64,000 nt of DNA from Oscillibacter valericigenes. GTDB lineage: Bacteria; Bacillota; Clostridia; Oscillospirales; Oscillospiraceae. Position numbers and translations under genes: made by a program. The stretch covers positions 147,874 through 211,873 of the forward strand of contig NZ_JAFBIS010000002.1 in assembly GCF_021531435.1 (NCBI RefSeq). The letters run 5' to 3'. Position 1 is the first letter of the stretch, and each line of letters opens with the position of its first letter. Shown here in pieces: positions 7,764 to 16,434 of the stretch. Below the pieces are notes generated by a model that had not been told where the DNA came from, did no database searches, and saw only the letters and a program-made list of their open reading frames with translations.

Positions 7764-8075
7764 ATGGCACAGAAAGAAATGATCCGCATTCGTCTGAAGG
7801 CCTATGACCACCAGGTCATCGACCAGAGCGCAGAGAAGATCGTCGAGACTGCCAAGCGCACCGGCGCCGAGGTCTCCGGCCCCATCCCTCTGCCCACCAA
7901 GAAGGAAGTCGTCACCATCCTGCGGGCCGTGCACAAGTACAAGGACAGCCGCGAGCAGTTCGAGCGCCGCACCCACAAGAGACTGATCGACATCACCAAG
8001 TCCACTCCCAAGACCGTCGAGGCTCTGATGGCCCTCGAGCTGCCTGCCGGCGTGGAGATCGAGATCAAGCTGTAA
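7764..8075 (+). CDS. rpsJ: 30S ribosomal protein S10
   Basis: 103 aa, standard length. S10 sits in the 30S head and also acts as NusE in antitermination. Conserved parts visible are [10 protein letters not shown] at the start, the loop [12 protein letters not shown] (residues 38-49) and [16 protein letters not shown] (62-77). First gene of the fused S10-spc-alpha cluster. AGGAGG lies 8 nt before the ATG. Unlike in most Firmicutes, rplC does not follow closely: 263 nt of non-coding sequence intervene. Confidence 0.98.
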   Translation: MAQKEMIRIRLKAYDHQVIDQSAEKIVETAKRTGAEVSGPIPLPTKKEVVTILRAVHKYKDSREQFERRTHKRLIDITKSTPKTVEALMALELPAGVEIEIKL

Positions 8076-8338
8076 AGCTGGTTTCGTACGCACTCCCTCA
8101 TTTAAATAGTTTGCTGTCCCAAGTCCGTGCCACAGGGTTCCCGTCGCAAACCAGCGCAGCATTTGCAACGGGAAAAGGAAAAAGGAACTAAGCGAGCGGA
8201 ATTTTTCGCAAAGCGGAAAATGAAGCGGAGCGGAGTTTCTTTTGACGCGGACGGGTCATGTCGGCAGAGCAATGCGGCGGGGACCCAACCCCGGATGTAT
8301 CTAAGCCGACCAATAACCTATCAGGAGGAGAATACACA
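8076..8338 (+). other. 263-nt structured non-coding spacer between rpsJ and rplC
   Basis: No plausible gene. Visible pairings: GCTGGTTT (8078-8085) with AAACCAGC (about 8151-8158), and an alternative hairpin in which a CCCGTCGCAAA-type arm pairs with TTTGCAACGGG, which shares bases with the first. Further on, TTTTCGC/GCGGAAAA is followed by purine-rich GCGGAGCGGAG. TTTCGTACG (8082-8090) is complementary to CGTACGAAA just upstream of rpsJ (7738-7746). No promoter of good quality was seen. This looks like a regulatory leader for the rplC part of the operon. Confidence 0.5.
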
Positions 8339-9058
8339 ATGAAAGCTATCATCGGCAAAAAAGTGGGCATGTCCCAGATTTTTGACGAGAACGGCCATGT
8401 GATCCCCGTCACCGTCATCGAGGCGGGTCCCTGCACGGTCGTTCAGAAGAAGACTTCCAAAAAGGAAGGCTACCAGGCTGTTCAGCTGGGCTTCGAGGAT
8501 GTCCCCGAGCGTAAGCTGACCAAGCCCGAGATGGGCCACCTGAACAAGGCTGGCGTGTCTCCCAAGAAGTACCTGCGCGAGTTCGACCTGGAGAACGCCG
8601 CCGAGCTGAACATCGGCGACATCGTTAAGGCCGACACCTTCAAGGCCGGCGACTTCGTCGACGTCACCGGTATCAGCAAGGGCCATGGCTATCAGGGCGT
8701 TATCAAGCGTCACGGCGCTCACCGCCTGAAGGAGACCCACGGTTCCGGTCCTGTCCACCGTCACGCCGGCTCCATGGGCTCTTCCACCGATCCCTCCCGG
8801 ATCTTCAAGGGCAAGATCGGCGCCGGACACATGGGTGTTGACCAGGTCACCGTCCAGAACCTGTCCGTCGTGAAGGTCGATCCCGAGCTGAACATGCTGG
8901 TCGTCTGCGGCGCCGTTCCCGGCCCCAAGGGCGGTCTGGTGACCATCAAGTCCACCGTCAAGGTCCACAAGGTCAAGCAGGCCGGCGCTGACATCAGCAA
9001 GAACCCGCAGAAGGCTTCCGGCCGCAACCCGCAGAAGGCTTCCGCCAGAAACAAGTAA
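8339..9058 (+). CDS. rplC: 50S ribosomal protein L3
   Basis: 239 aa, about 30 residues longer than typical bacterial L3. L3 binds 23S rRNA near the peptidyl transferase centre early in assembly. The start MKAIIGKKVGMSQIF and the core segment GHGYQGVIKRHGAH through GAGHMG are clear. AGGAGG (8323-8328) precedes the ATG. The C-terminal extension contains a direct repeat of NPQKASGR / NPQKASAR before the terminal NK, which looks like a small internal duplication in the basic tail. Confidence 0.98.
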   Translation: MKAIIGKKVGMSQIFDENGHVIPVTVIEAGPCTVVQKKTSKKEGYQAVQLGFEDVPERKLTKPEMGHLNKAGVSPKKYLREFDLENAAELNIGDIVKADTFKAGDFVDVTGISKGHGYQGVIKRHGAHRLKETHGSGPVHRHAGSMGSSTDPSRIFKGKIGAGHMGVDQVTVQNLSVVKVDPELNMLVVCGAVPGPKGGLVTIKSTVKVHKVKQAGADISKNPQKASGRNPQKASARNK

Positions 9059-9076
9059 GAAAGGGGTGCTTGAGTA

Positions 9077-9700
9077 ATGTCTACTATGAAGGTTTTGAAC
9101 ATGGCCGGCGCAGAAGTCGGCACTGTGGAACTGAACGACGCGATCTTTGGTATCGAGCCCAACGAAGCCGTTGTGCATGAAGTCGTCAAGAACCACCTGG
9201 CTAATTGCAGACAGGGCACCCAGAGCGCCCTCACCCGCGCCGAGGTTTCCGGCGGCGGCAAGAAGCCCTGGCGTCAGAAGGGCACCGGCCACGCCCGTCA
9301 GGGCAGCACCCGTGCTCCCCAGTGGACCCACGGCGGCATCGTGTTCGCTCCCAAGCCCCGGGATTACAGCTACGTGCTGAACAAGAAGGTCAAGCGCCTG
9401 GCGCTGAAGTCCGTCCTGTCCGCCAAGGCTGCCGAGGGCAAGCTGGTCGTGATCGACTCTATCAAGATGGACGCCATCAAGACCGCTGACTTCCGCAAGT
9501 TCCTGACCGCTGTCGGCGTGGACGGCAAGGCCGTCGTCGCCACTCCCGCTGTTGACACCGTCATCGTCAAGAGCGCCCGGAACATCCCCGGCGTGCTGAC
9601 CACCCCCGCCGCGCAGCTGAATGTCTATGACATCCTCAACGCGCAGTATCTGGTCGTGGATCAGGCCGCCCTCGCAAAAATCGAGGAGGTGTACGCATAA
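9077..9700 (+). CDS. rplD: 50S ribosomal protein L4
   Basis: 207 aa. L4 lines the peptide exit tunnel through its extended loop, seen here as KKPWRQKGTGHARQGS and APQWTHGGIVFAPKPRDY (about residues 60-95). In gamma-proteobacteria L4 represses its own operon; whether this holds here is unknown. It follows rplC by 18 nt with a GGGGTG-type site, and its TAA shares one base with the rplW ATG, so the two are translationally coupled. Confidence 0.98.
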   Translation: MSTMKVLNMAGAEVGTVELNDAIFGIEPNEAVVHEVVKNHLANCRQGTQSALTRAEVSGGGKKPWRQKGTGHARQGSTRAPQWTHGGIVFAPKPRDYSYVLNKKVKRLALKSVLSAKAAEGKLVVIDSIKMDAIKTADFRKFLTAVGVDGKAVVATPAVDTVIVKSARNIPGVLTTPAAQLNVYDILNAQYLVVDQAALAKIEEVYA

Positions 9701-9993
9701 TGACTGCTTACGATATCATTATCCGTCCCATCATCACCGAGCGTGCCATGTCCGGCGCCGCCGACAAGAAGTATGTCTTCGAGGTCGCCAAGGACGCCGG
9801 CAAGATCGAGATCAAGAAGGCTGTTGAGGAGATTTTCGGCGTGAAGGTCGCTTCCGTCAACACCCTGACTGTCCCCGGCAAGGAAAAGCGCATGGGCGCC
9901 GGCCGTCCCGGTATGACCAAGACCTGGAAAAAGGCCTATGTCCAGCTGACTGCCGATTCCAAGACCATCGAGTTCTTCGAAGGCATGGTCTGA
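9700..9993 (+). CDS. rplW: 50S ribosomal protein L23
   Basis: 97 aa. L23 sits at the tunnel exit and is the docking site for trigger factor and SRP. IIRPIITERAM near the N-terminus and FGVKVASVNTLTVPGKEKRMG are family features. The ATG overlaps the rplD stop by one base (TAATG), and a GAGGAGG inside the end of rplD supplies the ribosome site. Confidence 0.97.
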   Translation: MTAYDIIIRPIITERAMSGAADKKYVFEVAKDAGKIEIKKAVEEIFGVKVASVNTLTVPGKEKRMGAGRPGMTKTWKKAYVQLTADSKTIEFFEGMV

Positions 9994-10016
9994 TAACGGA
10001 AGGAGAGTAAAGCGAT

Positions 10017-10850
10017 ATGTCTATCAAAACTTTTAAGCCGACGACTCCCTCCCGCCGTCAGATGACGGTCTCCGGTTTCGACGGCATCGACAAGAAGGCC
10101 AAGCCCGAGCCCAGCCTGACCGAGACTCTGAAGAAGAGCTCCGGCCGCAACAGCTACGGCCGCATCACCGTCCGTCATCGCGGTGGCGGCAACAAGCGCA
10201 AGTACCGCGTTATCGACTTCAAGCGCGACAAGGTCGGCTCCGCCACCGTGCTGCGTCTGGAGTATGACCCCAACCGCAGCGCCAACATCGCCCTGATCGA
10301 GTATGAGGACGGCGAGAAGCGCTACATTCTGGCTCCTGTCGGCCTGAAGGCCGGTCACAAGATCATGACCGGTCCCGACGCCGATATTCTGCCCGGCAAC
10401 GCTCTGCCCATCGCCAACATCCCCGTTGGTACCATCATCCACAACATCGAGCTGCATCCCGGCAACGGCGCCCAGCTGGTGCGCTCCGCCGGTACCGCCG
10501 CTCAGCTGATGGCCAAGGAAGGCAGCGACGCCCAGATCCGTATGCCCTCCGGCGAGGTTCGCATCGTGCGTACCAACTGCTACGCCACCATCGGTCAGGT
10601 GGGCAACATCGAGCACGAGAACATCAACATCGGCAAGGCCGGCCGTAAGCGTCACATGGGTTGGCGGCCCACCGTCCGCGGCTCCGTCATGAACCCCAAT
10701 GACCACCCCCACGGCGGCGGCGAGGGCCGTGCGCCCGTCGGTCGTCCCGGCCCTGTCACTCCCTGGGGCAAGCCTGCTATGGGTTACAAGACCCGTAAGG
10801 GCAAGAATCCCACCAATAAGTTCATCGTGAAGCGTCGCAACGAGAAGTAA
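10017..10850 (+). CDS. rplB: 50S ribosomal protein L2
   Basis: 277 aa, normal length. L2 is needed for subunit joining and peptidyl transferase activity. The N-terminal [26 protein letters not shown] (about 58-69) and the signature [13 protein letters not shown] with its functional His (about 229) are all present, followed by the basic tail. GGAGAG lies before the ATG. Codon use is strongly biased to C/G-ending codons as in the whole cluster. Confidence 0.98.
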   Translation: MSIKTFKPTTPSRRQMTVSGFDGIDKKAKPEPSLTETLKKSSGRNSYGRITVRHRGGGNKRKYRVIDFKRDKVGSATVLRLEYDPNRSANIALIEYEDGEKRYILAPVGLKAGHKIMTGPDADILPGNALPIANIPVGTIIHNIELHPGNGAQLVRSAGTAAQLMAKEGSDAQIRMPSGEVRIVRTNCYATIGQVGNIEHENINIGKAGRKRHMGWRPTVRGSVMNPNDHPHGGGEGRAPVGRPGPVTPWGKPAMGYKTRKGKNPTNKFIVKRRNEK

Positions 10851-10864
10851 GGAGGCAAGTCAAT

Positions 10865-11128
10865 ATGAGCAGATCCATTAAAAAAGGCCCGTATGTTGCC
10901 CCTGAGCTTCTGAAGCGGGTCGAGGAAATGAACGCCAAGAACGAGAAGAAGGTCCTGAAGACCTGGAGCCGCAGCTCCACCATCTTCCCCGCCTTCGTCG
11001 GTCACACCATCGCCGTCCATGATGGCCGCAAGCACGTGCCCGTCTATGTCCAGGAGGACATGGTCGGCCACAAGCTGGGTGAGTTCGCTCCCACCCGCAC
11101 CTTCCGCGGCCACCGGAAAGACAACTAA
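10865..11128 (+). CDS. rpsS: 30S ribosomal protein S19
   Basis: 87 aa. S19 is in the 30S head and contacts S13 and the tRNA region. [10 protein letters not shown] at the start and [21 protein letters not shown] then APTRTFRGH in the second half define the family. It lies 14 nt after rplB with a clear AAGGAGG. Confidence 0.98.
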   Translation: MSRSIKKGPYVAPELLKRVEEMNAKNEKKVLKTWSRSSTIFPAFVGHTIAVHDGRKHVPVYVQEDMVGHKLGEFAPTRTFRGHRKDN

Positions 11129-11147
11129 GTAAAGGAGGATGCAGAAC

Positions 11148-11492
11148 ATGGATAAGAAAGAAGCCAAAGCCTACCTGCGCTATGTCCGCATTTCTCCCCG
11201 CAAGGTCCAGATCGTCTGCGACCTGATCCGCGGCAAGGATGCCGGCACCGCCATGGCCATCCTGATGCAGACCCCCAAGGCCGCCTCCGAGCCTCTGATG
11301 AAGCTCCTGAAGAGCGCCTGCGCCAACGCCGAGAACAACTTCGGCATGGACCCCGCTAAGCTGGTGGTGTCCGAGGTCTTCGCCACTCCCGGCCCCATCC
11401 TGAAGCGGATGATGCCCCGGGCTCAGGGCCGTGCCTATCGTATCAACAAGCGCACTTCTCACGTCACCCTGGCTGTGACGGAAAAGGCATAA
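11148..11492 (+). CDS. rplV: 50S ribosomal protein L22
   Basis: 114 aa. L22 forms part of the exit tunnel wall with its beta hairpin (here [18 protein letters not shown] then [10 protein letters not shown] at the C-terminus). Two in-frame ATGs exist; the one at 11139 abuts the AAAGGAGG (11131-11138) and is too close, so 11148 with a 9-nt spacing is chosen. [16 protein letters not shown] near residue 18 is the family N-terminal signature. Confidence 0.96.
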   Translation: MDKKEAKAYLRYVRISPRKVQIVCDLIRGKDAGTAMAILMQTPKAASEPLMKLLKSACANAENNFGMDPAKLVVSEVFATPGPILKRMMPRAQGRAYRINKRTSHVTLAVTEKA

Positions 11493-11510
11493 GAGGGAGG
11501 AGAACAGTTT

Positions 11511-12395
11511 ATGGGACAGAAAGTTAATCCCCACGGCCTGCGCGTGGGCGTCATCAAAGACTGGGATTCCCGTTGGTATGCCAGTGATGAGAAGGTCGGC
11601 GATCTGATCGTCGAGGATCAGAAGATCCGTAAGTTCCTGAAGAAGACCCTGTACGGTGCCGGCGTGCCCAAGATCGAGATCGAGCGCAGCGCCGATGTCG
11701 TCACCATCTACCTGCACTGCGCCCGTCCCGGTGTTGTCATCGGCAAGGGCGGCGAGCAGATCGAGCAGTACCGTCTGGCCGTCGAGAAGATGATCGGCAA
11801 GAAGGTGAAGCTGAACATCGTCGAGGTCAAGAACCCCGACATGAACGCTCAGCTGGTGGCTGAGAACATCGCTCAGCAGCTGGAGAAGCGTATCTCCCAC
11901 CGCCGCGCCATGAAGAACGCCATGGCCCGCGCCATGCGCGCCGGCGCCAAGGGCATCAAGACCTGCTGCTCCGGCCGTCTGGGTGGCCGCGAGATCGCTG
12001 GCGTTGAGCACTATCACGAGGGCACCATCCCCCTGCAGACCATCCGCGCCGACATCGAGTACGGCTTCGCGGAGGCCGCCACCACCTTCGGCCGCATCGG
12101 TGTGAAGGTGTGGATCTACAAGGGTGAGGTCCTGAGCCAGACCCTGCGCACCACTCCCCGCACCATGGACACCTCCAAGCCCTATCAGGAGCGTCGTGAG
12201 CGTCGTCCCCGCCGTGATGGTGACCGTCGTCCCGGCGGCTTCAACCGCGGCGGCCAGGGCGGTTTCAACCGTGACCGTCAGAACGGCGGCATGGGCCGCA
12301 ACGGCCAGGGCCGTCCCCAGGGCGGTTTCAACCGCAACAACAACGCTCGCCCGGCTGCTCCCGCAGCCCCCGCTAAGGAAGGAGGAGCCCAGTAA
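11511..12395 (+). CDS. rpsC: 30S ribosomal protein S3 with a long Gly/Arg/Asn-rich C-terminal tail
   Basis: 294 aa against about 220-230 usually. Residues 1-220 are the normal S3, with N-terminal [13 protein letters not shown], a type II KH motif [15 protein letters not shown] (about 77-91) and the C-terminal S3 domain. From about residue 225 a low-complexity extension runs through [13 protein letters not shown], then three GGFNR repeats, a [16 protein letters not shown] stretch and an Ala/Pro end. The tail resembles RGG-type RNA-binding segments. S3 guards the mRNA entry channel, so the tail would project to incoming mRNA (inference). The stop overlaps the rplP ATG by one base. Confidence 0.96.
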   Translation: MGQKVNPHGLRVGVIKDWDSRWYASDEKVGDLIVEDQKIRKFLKKTLYGAGVPKIEIERSADVVTIYLHCARPGVVIGKGGEQIEQYRLAVEKMIGKKVKLNIVEVKNPDMNAQLVAENIAQQLEKRISHRRAMKNAMARAMRAGAKGIKTCCSGRLGGREIAGVEHYHEGTIPLQTIRADIEYGFAEAATTFGRIGVKVWIYKGEVLSQTLRTTPRTMDTSKPYQERRERRPRRDGDRRPGGFNRGGQGGFNRDRQNGGMGRNGQGRPQGGFNRNNNARPAAPAAPAKEGGAQ

Positions 12396-12817
12396 TGTTA
12401 ATGCCCAAGAGAGTCAAATACCGCCGCATGCAGCGCGGCCGTATGACTGGTAAGGCCACCCGCGGCAACACCGTCGCTTACGGCGAGTATGGCCTGGTGG
12501 CCGAGGAGCCCGGCTGGATCAAGAGCAACCAGATCGAGGCTGCCCGTATTGCCATGACCCGTTACACCAAGCGTGGTGGTCAGGTCTGGATCAAGATTTT
12601 CCCCGATAAGTCCGTTACCATGAGAGCCGCCGACTCCCGTATGGGTTCCGGTAAAGGTAACCCCGAGTACTGGGTCGCCGTCGTGAAGCCCGGCCGTGTC
12701 ATGTTCGAGATTGCCGGCGTGTCCGAAGATGTTGCCCGCGAGGCGCTGCGTCTGGCCAGCCACAAGCTGCCCATCAAGACGAAGATCGTCGCCCGCACCG
12801 AGGAAGCAGGTGAGTAA
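12395..12817 (+). CDS. rplP: 50S ribosomal protein L16
   Basis: 140 aa. L16 helps form the A-site tRNA pocket. The ATG at 12395 gives the family start [11 protein letters not shown]; an ATG two codons later would remove it. GGAGGAG at 12381-12387 lies inside the end of rpsC and gives correct spacing. The TAATG overlap couples it to rps[22 protein letters not shown] (about 80-99, partly shown) is the conserved core. Confidence 0.97.
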   Translation: MLMPKRVKYRRMQRGRMTGKATRGNTVAYGEYGLVAEEPGWIKSNQIEAARIAMTRYTKRGGQVWIKIFPDKSVTMRAADSRMGSGKGNPEYWVAVVKPGRVMFEIAGVSEDVAREALRLASHKLPIKTKIVARTEEAGE

Positions 12818-12818
12818 G

Positions 12819-13022
12819 ATGAAGGCAAGTGAAATCCGTAAGATGACCCCCGAGCAGCTGAATGAGAAGCTGGCTGGCCTGAAGAAGGACCTCTTCTATC
12901 TGCGTATGCAGCACGCCACTAATCAGCTGGATAACCCCGTGAAGATCCGGGAGACCAAGCACGACATTGCCCGAGTCAAGACCGCGCTGGCGGAACTCGC
13001 CGCGGCTGACCAGAAGCAGTGA
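12819..13022 (+). CDS. rpmC: 50S ribosomal protein L29
   Basis: 67 aa, two-helix protein at the tunnel exit. Start MKASEIRKMTPEQL and the signature LFYLRMQHATNQLDNP are clear. Only one base separates it from the rplP stop, and the AGGTGAG within the rplP end serves as the ribosome site, so it is coupled. Confidence 0.95.
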   Translation: MKASEIRKMTPEQLNEKLAGLKKDLFYLRMQHATNQLDNPVKIRETKHDIARVKTALAELAAADQKQ

Positions 13023-13039
13023 GAAGGAGGTAAGCGAAC

Positions 13040-13306
13040 ATGAACGAAGAGAAGAGAACTTCCTCCCGGAAGACCCGCGTTGGCAAGGTCGTTTCCGACA
13101 AGATGGACAAGACCGTGGTCGTCGCCATCGAGGACCGCGTGGCCCATCCTCTGTATAAGAAGATCGTTGGCCGTACCTACAAGCTGAAGGCTCATGACGA
13201 GCAGAACGCCTGCGGCGTCGGCGATAAGGTCAAGGTGATGGAGACCCGCCCCCTGTCCAAGGACAAGCGCTGGCGCGTGGTCGAGATCATTGAGAAAGCG
13301 AAGTAA
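13040..13306 (+). CDS. rpsQ: 30S ribosomal protein S17
   Basis: 88 aa. S17 is a primary 16S rRNA binder with an OB fold. Conserved elements are [17 protein letters not shown] and [15 protein letters not shown], then [27 protein letters not shown] precedes the ATG by 9 nt. Confidence 0.97.
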   Translation: MNEEKRTSSRKTRVGKVVSDKMDKTVVVAIEDRVAHPLYKKIVGRTYKLKAHDEQNACGVGDKVKVMETRPLSKDKRWRVVEIIEKAK

Positions 13307-13320
13307 GGAGGTGCCGAAGT

Positions 13321-13689
13321 ATGATTCAGCAGGAAACTTTTCTGAAAGTCGCCGATAATACCGGCGCCAAAGAGATCAAGTGCATCCGCGTTCTGGGCGG
13401 CTCCAGCCGGAAGTTCGGCAACATCGGTGATGTGATCGTGGCTTCCGTCCGTAAGTCCACCCCCGGCGGCACTGTGAAGAAGGGCGAGGTCGTGAAGGCT
13501 GTTATCGTCCGCAGCGCCAAGGGCGTCCGCCGCAACGACGGCACCTATGTCCGCTTCGACGACAACGCTGCCGTCCTGATCAAGGACGACCACAACCCCA
13601 GAGGTACCCGTATCTTTGGGCCTGTGGCTCGCGAGCTGCGTGACAAGGATTATATGAAGATCCTGTCCCTCGCTCCCGAAGTGATTTGA
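13321..13689 (+). CDS. rplN: 50S ribosomal protein L14
   Basis: 122 aa, exact family length. L14 binds at the subunit interface and is the target of RsfS silencing. [19 protein letters not shown] at the start and [21 protein letters not shown] in the middle are diagnostic. AAGGAGG lies upstream. Confidence 0.98.
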   Translation: MIQQETFLKVADNTGAKEIKCIRVLGGSSRKFGNIGDVIVASVRKSTPGGTVKKGEVVKAVIVRSAKGVRRNDGTYVRFDDNAAVLIKDDHNPRGTRIFGPVARELRDKDYMKILSLAPEVI

Positions 13690-13702
13690 GGAGGGCAGCG
13701 AA

Positions 13703-14014
13703 ATGGCTATGAACGTTAAGAAGGGCGATACCGTTGTCGTCCTGTCCGGCAAGGACAAGGGCAAGCAGGGCAAGGTGCTGGGCACCGTTCCCGGCTCCCT
13801 GAAAGTTGTCGTGGAGGGCATCAACATGGTGACCTGCCACATCAAGCCCCGCCGTCAGGGCGAGGAGGGCGGCATCGTCAAGCGCGAGGCTGCCATCGCC
13901 GCCTGCAAGGTGCAGGTTGTGTGCCCCAAGTGCAAGAAGGCCACCCGCGTCGCCCACAAGGTCGAGGATGGCAAGAAGACCCGCGTGTGCAAGCACTGCG
14001 GCGCTGAGCTGTAA
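13703..14014 (+). CDS. rplX: 50S ribosomal protein L24, cysteine-containing form
   Basis: 103 aa. It has the KOW motif at [20 protein letters not shown] (residues 5-24) and the [17 protein letters not shown] segment. The C-terminus carries two CxxC pairs (CPKCKKATR and CKHCGAEL), consistent with a zinc-binding variant rather than the cysteine-free one of Bacillus. L24 starts 50S assembly. AGGAGGG lies before the ATG. Confidence 0.96.
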   Translation: MAMNVKKGDTVVVLSGKDKGKQGKVLGTVPGSLKVVVEGINMVTCHIKPRRQGEEGGIVKREAAIAACKVQVVCPKCKKATRVAHKVEDGKKTRVCKHCGAEL

Positions 14015-14031
14015 GAAAGGAGCGAGAACAA

Positions 14032-14571
14032 ATGGCTAGACTGAAAGAGAAATACAATGCCGAAGTCGCTCCCGCTCTGATGAAGCAGTTCGGCTACAAG
14101 AGCGTCATGCAGATCCCCAAGATCGACAAGGTCGTCGTGAACGTGGGCTGCGGCGAGGCTCGTGAGAACTCCAAGGTCCTTGAGAACGTTGTCGGCGACC
14201 TGGCCCAGATCACCGGCCAGAAGCCCATCATCACCAAGGCCCGTAAGTCCATCGCTAACTTCAAGCTGCGTGAGGATATGCCCATCGGCGCCAAGGTCAC
14301 CCTGCGGGGCGACAAGATGTGGGAGTTCCTGGACCGTCTGTTCAACGTGGCTCTGCCCCGTGTCCGTGACTTCCAGGGCATCAACCCCAACTCCTTCGAC
14401 GGCCGCGGCAACTATGCCCTGGGCATCAAGGAGCAGCTGATCTTCCCCGAGATCGAGTACGACAAGATCGACAAGATCCGCGGCATGGATGTGGTCATCT
14501 GCACCACCGCTCACACCGATGAAGAGGCCCGCGCTCTGCTGGAGCAGGTCGGCGCTCCCTTCGCCCGCTAA
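14032..14571 (+). CDS. rplE: 50S ribosomal protein L5
   Basis: 179 aa. L5 binds 5S rRNA and contacts the P-site t[42 protein letters not shown] (shown in part), [21 protein letters not shown] and the end [17 protein letters not shown] are typical. AAAGGAG precedes the ATG. Confidence 0.98.
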   Translation: MARLKEKYNAEVAPALMKQFGYKSVMQIPKIDKVVVNVGCGEARENSKVLENVVGDLAQITGQKPIITKARKSIANFKLREDMPIGAKVTLRGDKMWEFLDRLFNVALPRVRDFQGINPNSFDGRGNYALGIKEQLIFPEIEYDKIDKIRGMDVVICTTAHTDEEARALLEQVGAPFAR

Positions 14572-14585
14572 GGAGGAAGAGACAA

Positions 14586-14771
14586 ATGGCTAAGAAATCT
14601 ATGATCCTGAAGCAGCAGGGCCCTGCGAAGTTCTCCACTCGCAAGTACAATCGCTGCAAGCTGTGCGGCCGCCCCCACGCTTACCTGCGTGACTACGGTG
14701 TCTGCCGTATCTGCTTCCGGGAGCTGGCCTACAAGGGCGAGATCCCCGGCGTGCGCAAGGCTTCTTTCTAA
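14586..14771 (+). CDS. rpsZ: 30S ribosomal protein S14, zinc (type Z) form
   Basis: 61 aa, the short zinc-binding S14 of Gram-positive bacteria. [21 protein letters not shown] (two CxxC pairs, residues 24-43) is the zinc knuckle, and the end [11 protein letters not shown] matches the family (consensus GxIPGVxKASW with Phe in place of Trp). GGAGGAAG lies upstream. The next gene, rpsH, is 310 nt away, unlike the tight spacing elsewhere in this operon. Confidence 0.97.
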   Translation: MAKKSMILKQQGPAKFSTRKYNRCKLCGRPHAYLRDYGVCRICFRELAYKGEIPGVRKASF

Positions 14772-14803
14772 GAAAAAAATGGATTTGGCGCAGCGAAAAA
14801 TAC

Positions 14804-14832
14804 TTGACGAACCTCGGTTCTTCTGGTACGCT
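14804..14832 (+). promoter_or_regulatory. internal sigma-A-type promoter before rpsH
   Basis: TTGACG (14804-14809), 17-nt spacer, TACGCT (14827-14832), inside the rpsZ-rpsH gap. It would boost the second half of the spc operon. Confidence 0.55.
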
Positions 14833-15081
14833 AGAAAAGTGGGACATTTCTACGGAAATGTGCCCACTGCGCCATGTTCAGATATAATTTCTTAAAAAAC
14901 CGAGCCTGGCACAATTACTTTTTTGTAACCAGGGCCTATGATATGGGGGCCTGGCGATATACGGATGGCGAAAGGTCATGACTAATTGGGCACGAGCGTC
15001 AGCGGACTGCTCCATTAGCCATGATACCTCGCTGCCGGAGCGGTTCATCGAACCGCAACTCTATAAATAGGAGGATTTACC
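14833..15081 (+). promoter_or_regulatory. structured leader of rpsH
   Basis: Non-coding and rich in hairpins: GTGGGACATTTC/GAAATGTGCCCAC (about 14840-14868); CCAGGGCC/GGCCTGG with one bulge (about 14931-14956); CATG-A-CTAAT/ATTAG-C-CATG (about 14977-15023); and GAGCGGTTC-ATC-GAACCGC with further AACTC pairing (about 15038-15060). The AGGAGG for rpsH is at 15070-15075. It probably acts as a ribosomal-protein autoregulatory leader; the ligand is unknown. I do not recognise a catalogued family. Confidence 0.55.
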
Positions 15082-15480
15082 ATGCATATCACCGATCCTG
15101 TTGCGGATATGCTGACCCGTATCCGCAACGCCAACAGTGCAAAGCACGACACCGTTGATGTCCCCGCTTCCAACATGAAGAAGAGCATCGCTCAGATCCT
15201 GCTGGATGAGGGCTACATCAAGAGCTTCACCGTGGTGGACGACGGCCTCCAGGGCATGATCCACATCACGCTGAAGTACAACGCGGGCAAAGAGAAGGTC
15301 ATCACTGGCCTGCGCCGCGTTTCCAAGCCCGGCCTGCGCGTCTATGTGGGCGCCGATGAGCTCCCCCGCGTGCTGCGTGGCCTGGGTATCGCCATCATCT
15401 CTACGTCCAAGGGCGTCATGACCGACAAGAAGGCCCGCGAGCTGCATGTCGGCGGCGAAGTCCTGGCATTCGTCTGGTAA
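15082..15480 (+). CDS. rpsH: 30S ribosomal protein S8
   Basis: 132 aa, normal. S8 is a key 16S assembly protein, and in E. coli it represses the spc operon by binding m[21 protein letters not shown] near the start and [21 protein letters not shown] at the C-terminus (shown in part) are diagnostic. TAGGAGG 6 nt upstream of the ATG. The long structured region before it makes autoregulation here worth considering. Confidence 0.98.
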   Translation: MHITDPVADMLTRIRNANSAKHDTVDVPASNMKKSIAQILLDEGYIKSFTVVDDGLQGMIHITLKYNAGKEKVITGLRRVSKPGLRVYVGADELPRVLRGLGIAIISTSKGVMTDKKARELHVGGEVLAFVW

Positions 15481-15496
15481 GGAGGGCAAACGAACA

Positions 15497-16042
15497 ATGT
15501 CTAGAATTGGCAGAATGCCCATTACCGTTCCCGCCGGCGTCACCGTGAATGTCGCCGAGGGTAATGTGGTTACCGTCAAGGGACCCAAGGGCGAGCTGAC
15601 TCGCGCGCTGCGCCCCGAGATGATCATTAAGCAGGAAGGCAATACGATCACCGTAGAGCGTCCTTCCGATGACAAGCTGCACCGCAGCGTGCACGGCCTG
15701 ACCCGTACTCTGCTCCACAACATGGTCGTCGGCGTGACCGATGGCTTCAAGAAGGAGCTGGAGGTCAACGGTGTTGGTTACCGTGTGGCCAAGGAGGGCA
15801 AGAACCTGGTCATGAACCTGGGCTTCTCTCATCAGGTGATCGTTCCTGAGATCGAGGGCATTACCATTGATGTCCCCGCTCCCAATAAAATCGTCATCAG
15901 CGGCTGCGACAAGCAGGCCGTCGGCCAGTTCGCCGCTGAAGTCCGCGAGAAGCGTCCTCCCGAGCCTTATAAGGGCAAGGGCATCAAGTACGCTGACGAA
16001 GTTATCCGCCGCAAGGTGGGTAAGACCGGCGCTAAGAAGTAA
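15497..16042 (+). CDS. rplF: 50S ribosomal protein L6
   Basis: 181 aa. It is built of two similar domains near the L7/L12 stalk base. Start [15 protein letters not shown], with AAGGAGGG upstream; an in-frame ATG at 15446 lies within rpsH and is rejected. The C-terminal signature [19 protein letters not shown] is intact. Confidence 0.98.
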   Translation: MSRIGRMPITVPAGVTVNVAEGNVVTVKGPKGELTRALRPEMIIKQEGNTITVERPSDDKLHRSVHGLTRTLLHNMVVGVTDGFKKELEVNGVGYRVAKEGKNLVMNLGFSHQVIVPEIEGITIDVPAPNKIVISGCDKQAVGQFAAEVREKRPPEPYKGKGIKYADEVIRRKVGKTGAKK

Positions 16043-16056
16043 GGAGGTGTGCCGAT

Positions 16057-16416
16057 ATGATTAAGAGACCCAATACCAACGCCCAGCGTCTGAAGCGCCA
16101 CAAGAGAGTGCGCGCCAAGATCTCCGGCACCCCTGAGATGCCGCGTCTGAATGTGTTCCGCAGCGAGGCCAACATTTACGCCCAGGTCATCGACGATGTC
16201 AACGGCGTGACCCTGGCTTCCGCTTCCTCCCTGGATAAGGCCATCGAGGGTTACGGCGGCAATATCGCCGCTGCCACCGCCGTTGGCAAGCTGGTCGCCG
16301 AGCGCGCCAAGGCCAAGGGTATCGAGACGGTTGTTTTTGACCGCGGCGGTTACCTGTATCACGGCCGCGTGCAGGCCCTGGCTGAGGGCGCCCGTGAAGG
16401 CGGCCTGAAATTCTAA
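16057..16416 (+). CDS. rplR: 50S ribosomal protein L18
   Basis: 119 aa 5S rRNA-binding protein. [21 protein letters not shown] (shown in part) and the ending [28 protein letters not shown] (signature [12 protein letters not shown]) identify it. AAGGAGG precedes the ATG by 9 nt. Confidence 0.98.
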   Translation: MIKRPNTNAQRLKRHKRVRAKISGTPEMPRLNVFRSEANIYAQVIDDVNGVTLASASSLDKAIEGYGGNIAAATAVGKLVAERAKAKGIETVVFDRGGYLYHGRVQALAEGAREGGLKF

Positions 16417-16434
16417 GGAAGGAGGAACGATACA

